A stretch of DNA of 64,000 bases, from the NCBI GenBank assembly GCA_024345305.1, contig BRON01000016.1, positions 744,001 through 808,000 on the forward strand, given 5' to 3'. Below are positions 48,301-61,998 of the stretch, piece after piece; position 1 is the stretch's first letter; each line of letters starts with the position of its first letter. The position numbers were made by a program, and so were the translations under genes. The notes under the pieces are model-generated. The model did no database searches and was not told the origin of the DNA. It saw only the letters and a program-made list of their open reading frames with translations. This stretch comes from Mrakia gelida. Lineage: Eukaryota; Basidiomycota; Tremellomycetes; Cystofilobasidiales; Mrakiaceae.

Positions 48301-48514
48301 AGAGTCGTAGTGGAAGAGGAAGAGGCTGTTGAGATGGAGGGGTAGGAGGAGGACGTTGGGAGGTGGTGGTGAGGCAGTCTGATGAGAGGGATGAAAGGGA
48401 GGAGGGAGGAGCACTCAATCAGCTCGACGTCCCCTTCGTTCCTTGCGTGCTTTGGGAGCAACGAGAGAGAGGATGGAAAGACTCTGCGAGATCAACGTAC
48501 GATGAGGTGAGCAT
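45400..48514 (-). CDS. Leucine-rich-repeat protein with a long disordered N terminus
   Basis: The start at 48514 is a 14-nt coding exon (ATGCTCACCTCATC) with donor GTACGT, in phase with a serine-rich exon (LPHHHLPTSSSYPSISTASS). After further disordered sequence and a charged helix comes a set of leucine-rich repeats: SNKNLTYLPTSIEDLK, LDLDLSDNRIMVLPRELFQL, ENLVYLSLS, GHNNLTRLPASISLLTSLKQ, LYIGNNQITTLPPTLLLMTH. A roughly 70-residue low-complexity linker interrupts the repeats. The C-terminal part has cysteine- and glycine-rich pieces (LEWCCVPGAG, WEGCGWGCLDHL) and ends in glycine/glutamate-rich sequence at 45400. LRRs are protein-binding scaffolds, and fungal relatives include signalling regulators. 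I cannot name the orthologue. Confidence 0.7.
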
Positions 48515-49121
48515 CCTGAGCTCCTAGTGGTTTGAAAGATCAAGGAGGAAGTGGAGAGTGGGAGTCGTGGTCGAAGGAGGGAGGCAGCGAATGAGCTCGA
48601 GCTCCCTCCTCGTCGGCTCGACTGGTTCGACTCTGTGACCGAAGTCCCCAACCCAACCGAAATCAATCTCGTTCTCTCTGTTGTCATGTTGATTTGTTGT
48701 CATTCATCATCGTATAAAGGATGACCTTTCTCTCGCACTCTCCAACGCCCCTACGCCTCACCTTCACCCTCCTACACTAAGCACGATGCTCGACTCTCGT
48801 TCACGAAAGTCGAACGAAACGCGCACGACGTGAAAAAACACAAGTAAAAAGAAGTAGAGAGCGGGGTCCGCCACGTTAAAAAGGTAGTAGAGACCCTCTA
48901 TCGAACAAAGAGAAGAGCCTGAAGGAAAAGAAAGAAGAGGGAAAGAGCAAGTGAAAGCACGAGAGATGGGTTGGGGGGTTTTGGGTTGGGGAGAAGGTCG
49001 GGGAGTGGGGGGTGCGGTATGCAAAGACGGTCGGAGTGGGAGGGTTGGTGGTAGAAAAGGTCCGGGAACTGAGATGGGGATGGGAAGAGAAGGAACGGAA
49101 ACGAAGGCGAAGAGTTGGGGT
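48515..49121. other. Intergenic region, upstream of LRR gene and downstream of eIF5A
   Basis: About 600 bases between two minus-strand genes. It should contain the 3' untranslated region of the eIF5A gene and the promoter of the LRR gene. I see no coding signal. Confidence 0.55.
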
Positions 49122-50386
49122 TTACTCCTGGGGAAGGCGGAAGGTGGAACGAAGGAGAGGCAGAGGTCAGCGAGTGCGAGCGAGGAACGGAGGCAAGGAA
49201 GTAGAGGAAAGACGAAGGAGAGCTACTCACGGCCTTGGTGACGTCCTTGAAGGCAAGGGCCATCTCCTCTCCGAGGGCGCTGGAGAAAGGGAAGAAGGAA
49301 GGAAGAAGAGCCGAGTCAGTTTCGTTCGTTCGTTCAAATGAAGGACGAGGTCGTGACCGTGTGGATTGAGCTGCTCACGAGACGACGGTGATGCTGAAGA
49401 AAAGAAGAAGATGAGGATAGAGGTCAGTACGAGATTAGATTAGATGTTGAGCCAAGGCGAGGGAAGAGGATGAGAGGGAGGGAAGATGGACGAACGAAAG
49501 CTCCTTTCCGGCGTCGAAGAGCTCAGCGATGTCCTTTCCGAGCTGTCCCTCGGGAACCTTGACGTCGTCCTTGGACTCTCCCTCGTCGTTCATGAGGTTA
49601 AGGAAACTGTGGAGAGTGGGGAGAAGAGAGAGATGAACGAGTCAGCAAACGAGAGGAAGTAAAGGGGGCCCTGGAAGGAAGAAGGGAGAGGAGAAGCGAG
49701 AAACTCACCCGTCATCAACGTTGACGAGCTGGAACTCCTGTCGAAGAACGATAGGAGCCTCCATGTTGTGGGTGGAGGGAGAGATATCCTCGAGCTTCTT
49801 GAAGGTGAAGATCTGTTGTTGAGGAAGGGAGCGAGGAGGAAGAGATGGAAGGGGAAAACAGAGTCAGACGACGAGACTTCGAAAAAACCGGAGCGAGCTC
49901 CACCCATCTCCCTCGCTTCTTGTACTCACATCGGTGGCGATGAGATGGACCTTAGCGTGCCCGTGCTTACCAGTCTTGGAGGTGGACATGTCTGGAGCAA
50001 CATATAGATACTAAGATCAGCGAACGAGAGGACGAAGGAGGAGGGACGGAAGGAAGGGAGGATACGAACCGATGATCTTGCAAGGCCTTCCCTTGATGAC
50101 AACGTGAGCTCCCTTCCTGAGGGCGGAACACTATTCAAAGAAAAAGAAACCAGAGCACGAGGAAGAGGGAAATAAAGGCAAGAGCTTGGTCAGCTTGGAT
50201 TCTATGGAAGGAGGGCTCTCTTCGCTGTGGAAGCTCGCGAATCCGGTCGCCTCCCATAGGGCGCGCGAGAAGAGGGAGCGAGGGAGGGAAGGAATGAGCT
50301 GGACGACTTACCTGGATGGGGAAAGTGTTGGAAGCTCCGGCGGATCCACCAACGAAATCGTGATCGTGCTGAGAGTCGTCGGCCAT
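49122..50386 (-). CDS. Translation factor eIF5A (hypusine-containing)
   Basis: Relieves ribosome stalling at proline-rich and other slow motifs and helps termination. Eight exons (50312..50386, 50070..50130, 49930..49991, 49709..49812, 49496..49606, 49379..49393, 49231..49279, 49122..49127) give 160 aa, the usual length. Family blocks are [20 protein letters not shown], then [20 protein letters not shown] with the lysine of TGKHG (K54 here) as the hypusine site. They continue with [39 protein letters not shown] and [20 protein letters not shown]. The OB-fold C terminus ends FKDVTKAE. The last coding exon is only GAG TAA, behind a normal intron. A 15-nt exon (49379..49393) is also present. The gene is divergent from LHS1 across 1.7 kb. 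Confidence 0.96.
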
Positions 50387-52131
50387 TTTGAAGAGTGAAG
50401 AAGGGAGTGAAGGGTGAGGAGGGGAAGCTGAACGAGGTTGGGAGGGAGGGAGGGAGCCGCAAAGACGAAGAAGGCGAAAGAAGAATAGGAAGGTCAGCGA
50501 CGAGAGTTCTACCTCGCAGGAATCATCAAAAGAGGCGTAGACCCTCGAGTCCGAAGACATGCGCAGAGGGCCAGCCCGAGGGGAGAGTTTGGGACGAACA
50601 AGGGAAGAGGAGGGGAGGAGCTGGTTGGAGGGAAAGAGGAGGTCTTGAAAACTGAAAAGAAGAGAGGGCTGGGAAACCCAATCGACCACGCAGCATCAAC
50701 CCCGACCTCCAACTTCGTCTTTTCTTACAGCCCGCTCTCAACCATCATCTGCCAGATATGCAGACCTTCGAAGAACTCTCATCTTCAAAGTGTTTCGGTG
50801 GGAGGGAAGGGCGTCGAGGCAGCTCGTCGATCTTTCCCCTCAACCAACGTCTTCATCTCCTCCCCTCCTCCTCCGCCCTTCCTCCTCCCTTCCTTCCTTC
50901 TTCCCTTTCCTCTCCCTTCCTTTCACTTCCCCTGTTTTGCCCTTCACACCTTCGATACGCGCAGCTCTCCTCCTCCACTCTGACGCTTCCGAGTTCAGGA
51001 CGACTCGCATCGTTCTCGCAAGGGCCTCGGCTCTCTCCCCATCCTATGAGGAGCGCACCTCTTCTTTACCGTCGAAGTGCTGTTCTTCAGTGATGAGGTC
51101 GAATACCGAGCCCTGCGAGTTCTCTGCGATTCGTTCCCCAAACCGTCCAAGCTCAAAATTCTGCTCTGTTGGCTGAGCCACCAGCAGAACCATCCTCTCC
51201 TTCACCTCCCTTCCCTCTTCTCGACGTTCCCCCTCTCCCCCTTCTCTCAGACGAGCGTCGTCGGCTCAAACTTCAGTCTTCTCGCTATACGCGGCAAGGC
51301 TTTAGTTTGTTTTGACGAACAGCCTGTCCGAGAGTCGATGAATCTGGGACCCACGAGCTCGTCGACCTCTCCTCCCCTCTCTCCTCTCGCCCTTCGTCCT
51401 CTCCTTCTACGTCTCTCTTCCTCGATCTTCCTAGCTTCTCTACCTCTGGTATTCTTATCCTCTCTCTTTCGCGCCTCGTTCGTTCGTTCTGGTCTCCTGT
51501 CTCCCTTTCTCTCGTCGAAGGCGCGTCGTGTCAACTCTCTCGCTTCGTCTGATCGTCTCTCCTTCTCTCTTTCGTTGCTATCCTTCGTAAGAGCTCTCTG
51601 TCCGTACCACTTGAACCTAACTAACCATTCCAGAAATGCATGTGTTCTCCTTGGCTGCCTCTCTTCTCTCATCAAGTCAGAGAGGAACCGCGTCGCGACT
51701 CGTCCTTCCTCGACGCGCTTCCCCTCTTCTCTTGCTCGCTCGAGTTTCTGTCGCTTCTGTAGACACATTGGACACGATGAACCTCAAAGCTGTGGGAGCC
51801 TCTTCGAAGACCGAGAAAGATCCTGCGAGCGAAAGACACGTCGTGTTCAAAGTGGACGACTTCGATCCTCGCTCGTCGCTGGTTTCGAGAACTTCCCACC
51901 TCCTCAAAATTGTACATAATCTACAAAACCGCTGCTGTTCCTTCAGAGCTTCACTCAGAACATCAGCCTCTTGTCTCCAAGCCCAAACCTTCTAGAAGCT
52001 ACTAACCCAAAAAGTGACACGTCAACGTCTCCCCCTCGAATTCCAAAAGTCCAAGCCCACCTCGCTCGCCAGCTCACCACCTCTCTCTCCTTCAACCCCT
52101 CACCAACCCCTCAAAAAGCCTTGTCAGCAAC
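50387..52131. other. Long divergent intergenic region, eIF5A / LHS1
   Basis: About 1.75 kb with promoters for both genes. On the + strand near 51065-51190 there is a short protein-like frame (FFSDEVEYRALRVLCDSFPK, PSKLKILLCWLS) that recalls F-box/LRR-like proteins. It lacks an upstream start, and the rest of the frame is low complexity. I treat it as a possible gene relic, not a gene. A weak frame at 51778-51990 is not supported either. Confidence 0.4.
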
Positions 52132-55100
52132 CATGCGACTCCTACCTCTCCTCCTCCTCCTCGCCTCCTCGCTAGCACCTTCTGCTCTGGCGTCCGTGCT
52201 AGCCATCGACTATGGAGCCGAGTTCACCAAGATCTCGCTCGTCAAACCTGGACTCCCGATGGACGTCGTGCTCAACAAGGATTCGAAACGGAAGGTTCAG
52301 AGTGTCGTGGGTTGGAAGAAAGATGAGAGGTTGTTTGGTGGGGAGGCTGCTGCTGTGGTGAGTCTTTTTAGGAGTTGGCTTGAGGGGGGAGGAGGAGGAG
52401 GGAGGATAGAGATGATGCGCTGGAGGGAGGGGAGGGAGGGACTGGGCAGCTCGAGGGAGGGGTTTCTTGAGCTTTTTGGAGCTCGCCTCTCTATCAGAGC
52501 TCAACGAGAGCTCTAGGCGTCGTGCTCAGCTCGCAAAAACGTCGTTGCTGTTGAGACGGTAGAGAAGAAGAGCTCGACACTTTGAACGAGCTCGCTCGAC
52601 CTCTCCTCCCTCCGTCCTTCCTTCTTTGCTCTTCGAGCTCGTTCTCGTCTTCGAAGCCCTCTACACCCCTTTCAACACCTTTTCGGGGTGCCTCAACCAC
52701 CTAGCTTACTAACTCACCTCCTTTCTTGCTCTCTCTCTCTTCCAGTCCGGTCGATTCCCTCACGATACCTTCCCCTACCTCAAACCTCATCTCGGATCCT
52801 CCCACTCAGACGATACCGCTACCCTCTTCCCCTCCGTCATCACTCCCACTTCCCGCAAAACAGTCGGATTCACTCGTCCATCGGCCAAGGAGCACTGGTC
52901 CGTCGAGGAGCTCATCGGAATGCAGTTCTCTTACGCGAGGGAGCTCGCAGAGAGTCTCGCTGGCGAGGCTGTCAAGGACGCGGTGGTCGTCGTTCCAGGA
53001 TGGTTCAACCAGTTCGAGAGGCAGGCTGTGATCGATGCGTTGGAGATCGGAGGATTGAAGTCTTTGGGATTGATCAACGAGGGAACTGCTGGTGAGTCGT
53101 TAAGACTTCGTTTTTGGTTGAGCTCGAGTTCGAGCTCGGAAGCTGACCTTGGACGTCCTTCCCTGTCTTCTCCTCCCCTCCCTCCTCAGTCGCCATGAAC
53201 TACGCCATGACTCGAGTCTTCCCCACCAAGGAGCACCACCTCATCTTCGACTCGGGATCCCTCTCAACCTCAGCGACCGTCATCTCCTTCCACACCTACC
53301 TCACCACTCCAGTCTCCCCTCTCCTCACCTCGACGAACAAGAAGTCCAAGTTCAAGCCCAAGCAAGTCAACACCACTCACATCGAGGTCCTCGGACTCGG
53401 ATGGGATCGAGAGCTTGGTGGAACCATGCTCGACGAGATGATCAAGGAGCAGTTGATCGCCGAGTTCGAGGCGAAGGTGTTGAAGGGAAACAAGATCTCA
53501 GGGAAGGAGAAGGAGAAGGCTTTGGCTAAGGTCGCGAAGGAGGCTGCGAAGGTCAAGAGCGTGCTGAGCGCCAACTCGGATAGCTCGGTCAACGCGAGTC
53601 CATCAGCTCCTTCTCTCTTTGCGGTTCGAGGGAGAAGAGGGTAGCTTGAGCTTGTCGAGTCGAACGACGAGACACGACGCGAGGCTGACCTCGCTCGTTC
53701 TCGTTCAATTCCAGATCGAGTCCTTCTTCGACGACCACGACTACCGATCTCGATTCACCAGGGAGCAACTCGAAATCTCGGCCGCCTCCATCATCAACGA
53801 GAAGAAGTACGAGAAGCCGATCTGGGACGCGTTGAAAATGGCCAACTTGACTGTCGTGAGTTTTCGTTTTCGTCGCGTTCTCGTTTTCCTTGCCCGACCT
53901 GAGATCTGACTCGCCCTTATCTCGACAGGCCGACCTCGACTCTCTCATTCTCTTCGGTGGAAACTCTCGGGTTCCCATGGTTCAGGCTGCCATCAAGGCC
54001 GCTGTCGGAGAGTGAGTTCTTTCGACTTTTCGTCGCGTCGTTCGTCGCGTCGTTCATCTCGACTCAGCTGACCTCTGTCTCTTCGTCTTTCTCAGAGAGA
54101 AGATCGCTCAGAACGTCAACACCGACGAGGCTGCCGTTCTTGGTGAGTCCTCGCTTATTAAGTTGAGGTCGAGGGTCTGACGCGAACTGACTTCCCTTTT
54201 GCTCGGCGTTCTCCAGGCGCCGCCTTCTACGGAGCGACTCTCAGCCGACAGTTCAAGACCAAGGAGGTCAAGGTCATTGATTTGACTCCCTACGATATCC
54301 AGACCTCTTACCTCGCTGAGAGCAAGACCGCTGCCGGTTCGTTCCTCTCCCCTTCGTCGCGTCTCTTCCGAATCTCGAACTGACGTCTACTCTCCCTCTT
54401 CCGTTTCCACAGACAAGCCCCGAACGATCAACACCCTTCTTTTTCCCGTCGGGTCCAAGACTCTCGTCAAGAAGACCTTGAAGCTCAAGAGGAAGGCAGA
54501 CTTCGATCTCACCTTCTCTTACCGAACTCCTTCGACTGGACCTCTGTTCGTCTTCGCCCCTCCTCCTACCTCGCTTCGATCACGCTCAAGCTGACCCTCG
54601 TCCTTGTTGCAGTCCCTTCCCCACCGAAATCTACACCGCCAAGATCACCGGTCTCACCCAAGCTCTCGCCAACCTCACCGACTCCGAACTCGCTCTCAAC
54701 CCCGATCCCGTCGTTCGAATCACCATCCAACTTTCCGAGTCCGGAATGGTCCAAGTCGTCGAAGCCACCGCCATCCTCGAGGCTCCCAAGGTCGTCGAGA
54801 GTCTCGGATCCAAGCTCAAGGGACTCTTCGGAGGATCGAAGACTGAGGAGGAGGAGGAAGCTGAGGTCGAGAAGGAGGCGATCAAGACCGAGGAGGATAA
54901 GAAGATCGAGGGGAAGGGAAGCAACTCGACCGCTGAGGGAGGAGAGAAGAAGGAGGACAAGATCGTCGAGAAGCTGGTTCCTTTGAAGGTTGGACTTGAG
55001 ACTGGAGCTGTCAAGCCCATGAGTCCCGCTGAGAAGAACGCGTCGAGAACTCGGTGAGTCGCGTCTTGTCTGCTCTCTCTTCTCTCCTCTCGAAACTCGG

Positions 55101-56118
55101 AGCTGACTTGTTTTCTCCTTCTTTCCTTCGCTCAGTCTCCTTGTCATCGATGCCGCCGAACTCGCTCGACGAGCTCGAGAGGAAGCCATGAACGTCCTCG
55201 AGGGCTACCTCTACCGACTTCGAGGCATGCTCTCGCCCGACCAGGAGGGATCCATCTTCTTCGAGTTCTCCACCGCCGACGAACGGGATCGACTGCAGAC
55301 TGGAATGAGGGATACGCTTGCTTGGCTGGAGGAGGAGGGATGGCAGGCTGAGACTAAGGAGTTGAGGTCGAAGAGGGAAGCTCTCGAGTCAGTTCACGAC
55401 GCGTTCTTTCCTTCTCGTCTCTCTCGCTCGCTCTTCTCGCTGACACGCACTTTATTTTCAGGCTCATCGAGTCTCCCATCCAGTTCAGGAACACTGAAGC
55501 TCAGAAGCGAGCTGGCAGTCTCGAGAAGTTCCAGAAGGCGTTGTACGCTGGTCGAGCTTGTGAGTTCTTGATCTCCTTCACGTCTTCTCCTCGTTCGGCG
55601 ACCTTCTTCCCTCGACATCTCGTTTACTGATCTTCGTTTCTCTTTGCCCTACCACCCTCTTCTCAGTCATCCAATCCCACGCCGAGAACCTCACCCTCGC
55701 CGCCGCTCAGGACCCTCCCCTCCCTTCGAAGTACACCGAGGAGGAGATCACCGCTATCAAACTCACCATGGCCGGACTCGAGGAGTGGCTCGGACGAAAG
55801 ATGGACGCTCAGCAACCTCTCAAGCCCAACGAGGATCCTGTCCTCCTCGTCAAGGAGCTCGAGGAGAAGGGCGTCAAGTTCCAGGATCTCGTCCTTGGGA
55901 TGTTGAGGAGGAAGGACCCCGTTGTGAAGAAGGAGAAGCCTGCTGGGAAGAAGGAGAAGGCTGGAAAGAAGGCTGAGGAGGACGTGGTTGTGGAGGGAGA
56001 TGCTGAGGAGGAGGTCGTTGGGAAGGAGGAGGGAGGAGCGAAGGCTGAGGAGGGAGGAGAGAAGGTCGAAGAGGAGGAGCAGCAGACGCCACCGGTGCGG
56101 ACGAAGGACGAGCTCTAG
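52132..56118 (+). CDS. LHS1: ER lumenal Hsp70-family chaperone (Lhs1/HYOU1, Grp170 type)
   Basis: Large Hsp70-like chaperone and nucleotide exchange factor for Kar2/BiP in the ER lumen. It opens with a signal peptide, MRLLPLLLLLASSLAPSALA, and the ATPase domain starts at once with VLAIDYGAEFTKISLVKPG. Further Hsp70/110 blocks are LNKDSKRKVQSVVGWKKDER, SVEELIGMQFSYARELAE, VVVVPGWFNQFERQAVIDAL, GLINEGTAVAMNYAMTR, LGLGWDRELGGTMLDEMIKE, LILFGGNSRVPMVQAAIKAA and VNTDEAAVLGAAFYGATLS. Next come the beta-domain, an acidic/lysine-rich insert around residues 620-680, and helical C-terminal segments (LEGYLYRLRGMLSPD, TMAGLEEWLGRKMDA). It ends in a lysine/glutamate-rich tail closing with KDEL, the ER retrieval signal. 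Many introns of 60-170 nt interrupt it. Confidence 0.94.
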
Positions 56119-56454
56119 ATGGACGTATCTCTTTTCTTTGATCGTTTTGGAAGGAGATAAAATATCTAGATGTCTGTGCTCGAAGATTCAGTGGTCGCTG
56201 AGCTGCATGACAACTCACACCTCGTCCATGAAAACGAACGGTGGGCTGATGAGGGCGAGTCGGCGACGCCTCGGTCGCATGCCGTACTACCTTCCTTCCT
56301 TGGCCGTTTCTTCCTCGAACAGCCTCTCGTGATCAACTGCTTTTTCCCTAGTCTCCGAGTTCCCTCTCAACTACATCGACCTCGTCGAACTTGGATCTCA
56401 CCTCTACCTCCTGGCGGCCTCATCCCTCCTCTTTCCTCCATCTCCGACGACACG
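56119..56454. other. Intergenic region between LHS1 and the intronless F-box gene
   Basis: 336 bases with both neighbours on the + strand. The frame of the F-box gene remains open upstream to about 56170, but the sequence before 56455 looks unlike a conserved protein, so I take it as promoter and leader. Confidence 0.5.
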
Positions 56455-57363
56455 ATGTCCCTCCTCTCCTCCCCCATCGAAATCATCGAGAAGATCCTCT
56501 CCCACCTCTTCACTCCTTCTTTCGTCGACTCCTCCTCGTCGACTATCCTTTCTTCCTCCCTCAAAGGAAGGACCTCGATCCTCCTCGTCTCAAAAGACTT
56601 TCGAGCTCTCGCTCTCCCCCTCTTCTGGAGGACCGTAGTCGTTTCAAAAGTAAGGCACTGGAAGGATCTGTTCGGGAGAGATCGAGGGTTGTTGGTCGTC
56701 GAGGGAGAAGAGGGAGAGAAGAGGCGGTGGTGTTTGAGGGACGTTGTCGTCGCCGTGAACGCGTCGTTCTTCGAGGATGGAACGTTCGGAACGGACTTCG
56801 CTTGCTCTTCCCCGATCTCGAACCTTCGAGGGAGAGTTCACTCGCTTCACTTCGTCGCCGTAGGACAGGATGGAGAAGAGGAAACGACAAGGAAGCAGAT
56901 GGAGGACGCGTCGCACTCGAACCCCCTCATCCTCCTCCCCTCTCCCTCTCTCAAGGCATCGCAGTGCACCATCCCACCGGCCCTTCGTCAGTCGACAGCC
57001 ACTCGAATCCGATCCCTCTCCCTCTCACTCCACGTCGGGGAGTCCCTCCAGTTCATCCTTCGCTCCCTCGAACCGAAAGAGCTCGAACTGCCTTTCGTCG
57101 ACTGGATCTTCGTCGAGGATCGAAATCGTCCCTACCTCCCTCCCATCAAGGTCACTCTTCGATCAGGACCGTCAAGCGTTGGATACCTTTCGGTCGGGAT
57201 GGATTTGCGAGACGCGATGGGACGGGTCGAAGCGTCGTTTCTGAAGTCGGTTCTTCATCTCGTTGGGTTGGGCGGCGAGCTGAGATCGAGAGCGGTGGAA
57301 GGAAGCGAATATCCAGTGGATGCATCCGACGTGGAGGGGCTGGATTTGGAGAAAAGGTTGTGA
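56455..57363 (+). CDS. Intronless F-box protein
   Basis: Single exon, 302 aa. I chose the ATG at 56455 because it begins MSLLSSPIEIIEKILSHL, the classic F-box entry (proline, then helix with IIEKIL). It is followed by ILLVSKDFRALALPLFWRTV, matching the second half of the motif where a tryptophan or arginine precedes a hydrophobic strand. An upstream in-frame start at 56170 exists but adds a non-conserved leader. The C-terminal half has hydrophobic/leucine segments (RIRSLSLSLHVGESLQFIL, SLEPKELELPFVDWIF) like degenerate leucine-rich repeats. The protein probably acts as a Skp1-dependent adaptor; its target is unknown. It is unusual here in having no intron in 909 coding bases. One GACGCGTC falls inside the coding region at 56905. 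Confidence 0.75.
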   Translation: MSLLSSPIEIIEKILSHLFTPSFVDSSSSTILSSSLKGRTSILLVSKDFRALALPLFWRTVVVSKVRHWKDLFGRDRGLLVVEGEEGEKRRWCLRDVVVAVNASFFEDGTFGTDFACSSPISNLRGRVHSLHFVAVGQDGEEETTRKQMEDASHSNPLILLPSPSLKASQCTIPPALRQSTATRIRSLSLSLHVGESLQFILRSLEPKELELPFVDWIFVEDRNRPYLPPIKVTLRSGPSSVGYLSVGMDLRDAMGRVEASFLKSVLHLVGLGGELRSRAVEGSEYPVDASDVEGLDLEKRL

Positions 57364-58056
57364 TTTGTGCGGGGGAGGGAGGGACGCGTCGAGTTCGGGT
57401 CCACCGTTCGTTGCGCGGTATGGTCTTCGTTTTCTAGTCTATCTTTCTTTCTTTCTTCCTTTTGTCATATGTAAACTAGTCTTGGCTCGCTCACCCTCGA
57501 TCTGATAGCGTCTTTCGCTCGGACACTTCGAGTCGGGAGAGGGAAGAGTAGACCGAGACGTACGTCGACTCAACTCGACGCGTCCGAGTCGAGTCGATAT
57601 CGTCGCTCGCTCGTTCGAAGCTTTCGAGAACGATTATCGAGAGGAAAGATCCAGACGACGTTCAAAAGTAAAATGGTGCTCATAAAGATTGAGTATATCA
57701 AAGCTTGATACGAGGACGTAGAGTAGCCAGCCCTGAGACGAAAGAAACTCGAGTCGCTGTCCTTCGTCCTCTCCCCCCACCTTCCCAAACCTCCCTCCAA
57801 CCCAGCAGACCTATTTTAGACGCGAACATAAAGCTAAGGTAGTGAACCACTGACTCGAAGCCTCCCGAGGTGGACCTCACAGCGACGAAAGCAAGTCCGA
57901 ACCGACGACGACGTGGATGTTCCGACGAAGAGACGACGAACGACGATGGCCGAGACGTGATGGCCTCTGATCCGACGGTTGACGCTGGGTGATGTTGATG
58001 ATGATGATGATGGTGATCTCCTCTCTATCCGAGAGAGAAGAGGATCCTGTTCCTCC
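57364..58056. other. Intergenic region after the F-box gene
   Basis: About 690 bases with GACGCGTC at 57383 and 57577. I see no supported coding or RNA gene. Confidence 0.5.
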
Positions 58057-59179
58057 CTAAGCCTCCTCGACGACCCCAACCCATCCTCCAACCTTCAACT
58101 CGACCTCCCCTGCTCCCTCCCTGGGGTTCCTGTAAGCTGGGGTATCCCGCCTCTGCATCCTGGGCCTCGACGACGATCCGTTACTCTTGGGAGTGACCCG
58201 TCGAAGAGGAGGAGTGTCGGAGAGGACGACGAGGTTGATGAGAGGGAGTCGAGGGGAGGAGGAGGGAGTTGAGGCGGCCGAGCTTGAAGTCGACGAAGTT
58301 GAGGAGGAGGTCGAGCAGTTTGAGCAGTTGGATTTGGAGGAGGAGTTGGAGGAGGATCGAGAGAGGGGGAGGGAGGAGTGTTTGCTGAGGAGGGAGGAGA
58401 GGGTGGTGGAGGGGCAGAAGCGGGAGGAGGAAGAACGGGAGGAGGAGGAGGAGGAGGAGTTGGTGAGCTCGAGCTCGGGGAAGGAGGAGCGAGAAGGAGA
58501 GCTGGTTCGAGTGAGGGAGAGCATGGTTGATTTAGGGTTGGGAGTTGGTTTGGAGGGAAGTAGAGAAGAGAACTTGGGGATGATGGTGGTTGATGGAGAG
58601 AAGGGAGATTCGGGCGTTCCAGCAGGATTTTATCAAGCGAGTCGGCGTCGTGAGACAGCCATGGCCGAGGACGGGCGAGGAGGAGGACGAGGCCACCGCC
58701 GCGACGATTTGAAGCCCTCTTTCTCTGAAGGCCGAAAAGCTTCCTTGCCTCCGGAGAGCGGCCAGAGTGTAGATTTCGATCTCACCCTCCATCTCCGAGA
58801 AGCAGAAGTGAGAAAACTGCAACGAGACGAGAGGAAAAGCTCGCTGAAGAGGGGAGGGCTGAACGAGCATTCGCCTCGAGCTCAGTCAGCCCTTTCTTTC
58901 GCATGTGTCAGGCGAGTTCGAGATCTCGAGCAGAGGCCTAAGATTTCTCACGTACGAAAGAGGGATCAAACGCGTTCGCGGGGCATGTGAGAAAATTCTC
59001 AGGGTTCCAGGCCTGTGAGAAACGAGTGACGAGAAAGGAAGCTGAGCGAGGCGGCCGGAGTGAGACTCGACTCGACGCGTCCTCTCTCTCGCCCTCCGAA
59101 CGGTTCTTCCCTCCTCCGTTTCCGTCTTGATTTGCCGCTGAAGAAGTTCTTTACGCCGTGGCAGTGACGCTGAGTCCAA
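58057..59179 (-). CDS. Doubtful serine-rich reading frame
   Basis: A minus-strand frame from about 58524 to a stop at 58057 is serine rich and then reads LINLVVLSDTPPLRRVTPKS, RPRMQRRDTPAYRNP and EVELKVGGWVGVV. That ending is more protein-like than its surroundings and may be the last exon of a gene. A possible upstream exon starts at an ATG at 59179 (MDSASLPRRKELLQRQIKTE), but I could not link the two. The opposite strand also has a long frame (58187..58990), dominated by glutamate and arginine as expected for an antisense copy of serine-rich DNA. The strand choice rests only on composition. No function is proposed. Confidence 0.25.
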
Positions 59180-59603
59180 GAGCTGAACTATTTAGAGAAG
59201 AGAGAGATTCGAAGCGAAAATCAGTAGAGAACGACGAGCTGAGCTTCGACCGCGAGCAGCCGCCGTGAGCTCGAGAGAGCTCGAGGGGAGAGGGCGGGTG
59301 CGAGGACGAAGTAGACAGCTTTAGGGGAACTTATTTCTCCACTGCCGGCGAGGTTTTGCTCATCCCTAGAGGAAGAGTTGCCTGAGCTGCTCTTATAGCA
59401 GCGAAGTCGGACTGATACAATTCAAAATTCAAAGAATCGAGTCGACGCGCCCTCGCTCTCGCCGGCTCTCTATTTCCTCCTTCGTCGCTTTCCCTGAAGG
59501 GAGACGACAAGTTGAGCGTTCTCGTTAACGAGAGTCATACATAACCATTCTCGAGCCCAAAACCAAACTACAAACGATCGCGTCGCGTCGTGTCAAAAAC
59601 AGA
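59180..59603. other. Intergenic region downstream of RIO2
   Basis: About 420 bases, minus-strand 3' region of RIO2. No supported feature. Confidence 0.5.

Positions 59604-61998
<2,395 letters not shown>

Larger units (their letters stand above)
500..59081. repeat. Dispersed 8-bp palindrome GACGCGTC
   Basis: Exact copies seen by eye start at 500, 4726, 5594, 6100, 8969, 9288, 9780, 10805, 14588, 17492, 18192, 21695, 24372, 24876, 27370, 28507, 30516, 31994, 32506, 33163, 34938, 35100, 41733, 45390, 57383, 57577 and 59074. These lie in introns or between genes. Two more are in coding exons (39200, 56905). The core ACGCGT is the MluI cell-cycle box of other fungi. The list was made by reading and may be incomplete. 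Confidence 0.8.

Noticed and set aside
51247..51768. 173-residue minus-strand K/R/E-rich frame
   Set aside because: Charged low complexity without a recognisable domain, conserved block or splice context.
58187..58990. 267-residue plus-strand glutamate/arginine-rich frame
   Set aside because: Looks like the antisense of serine-codon repeats (GAGGAGG against TCCTCC); no domain and no splice support.
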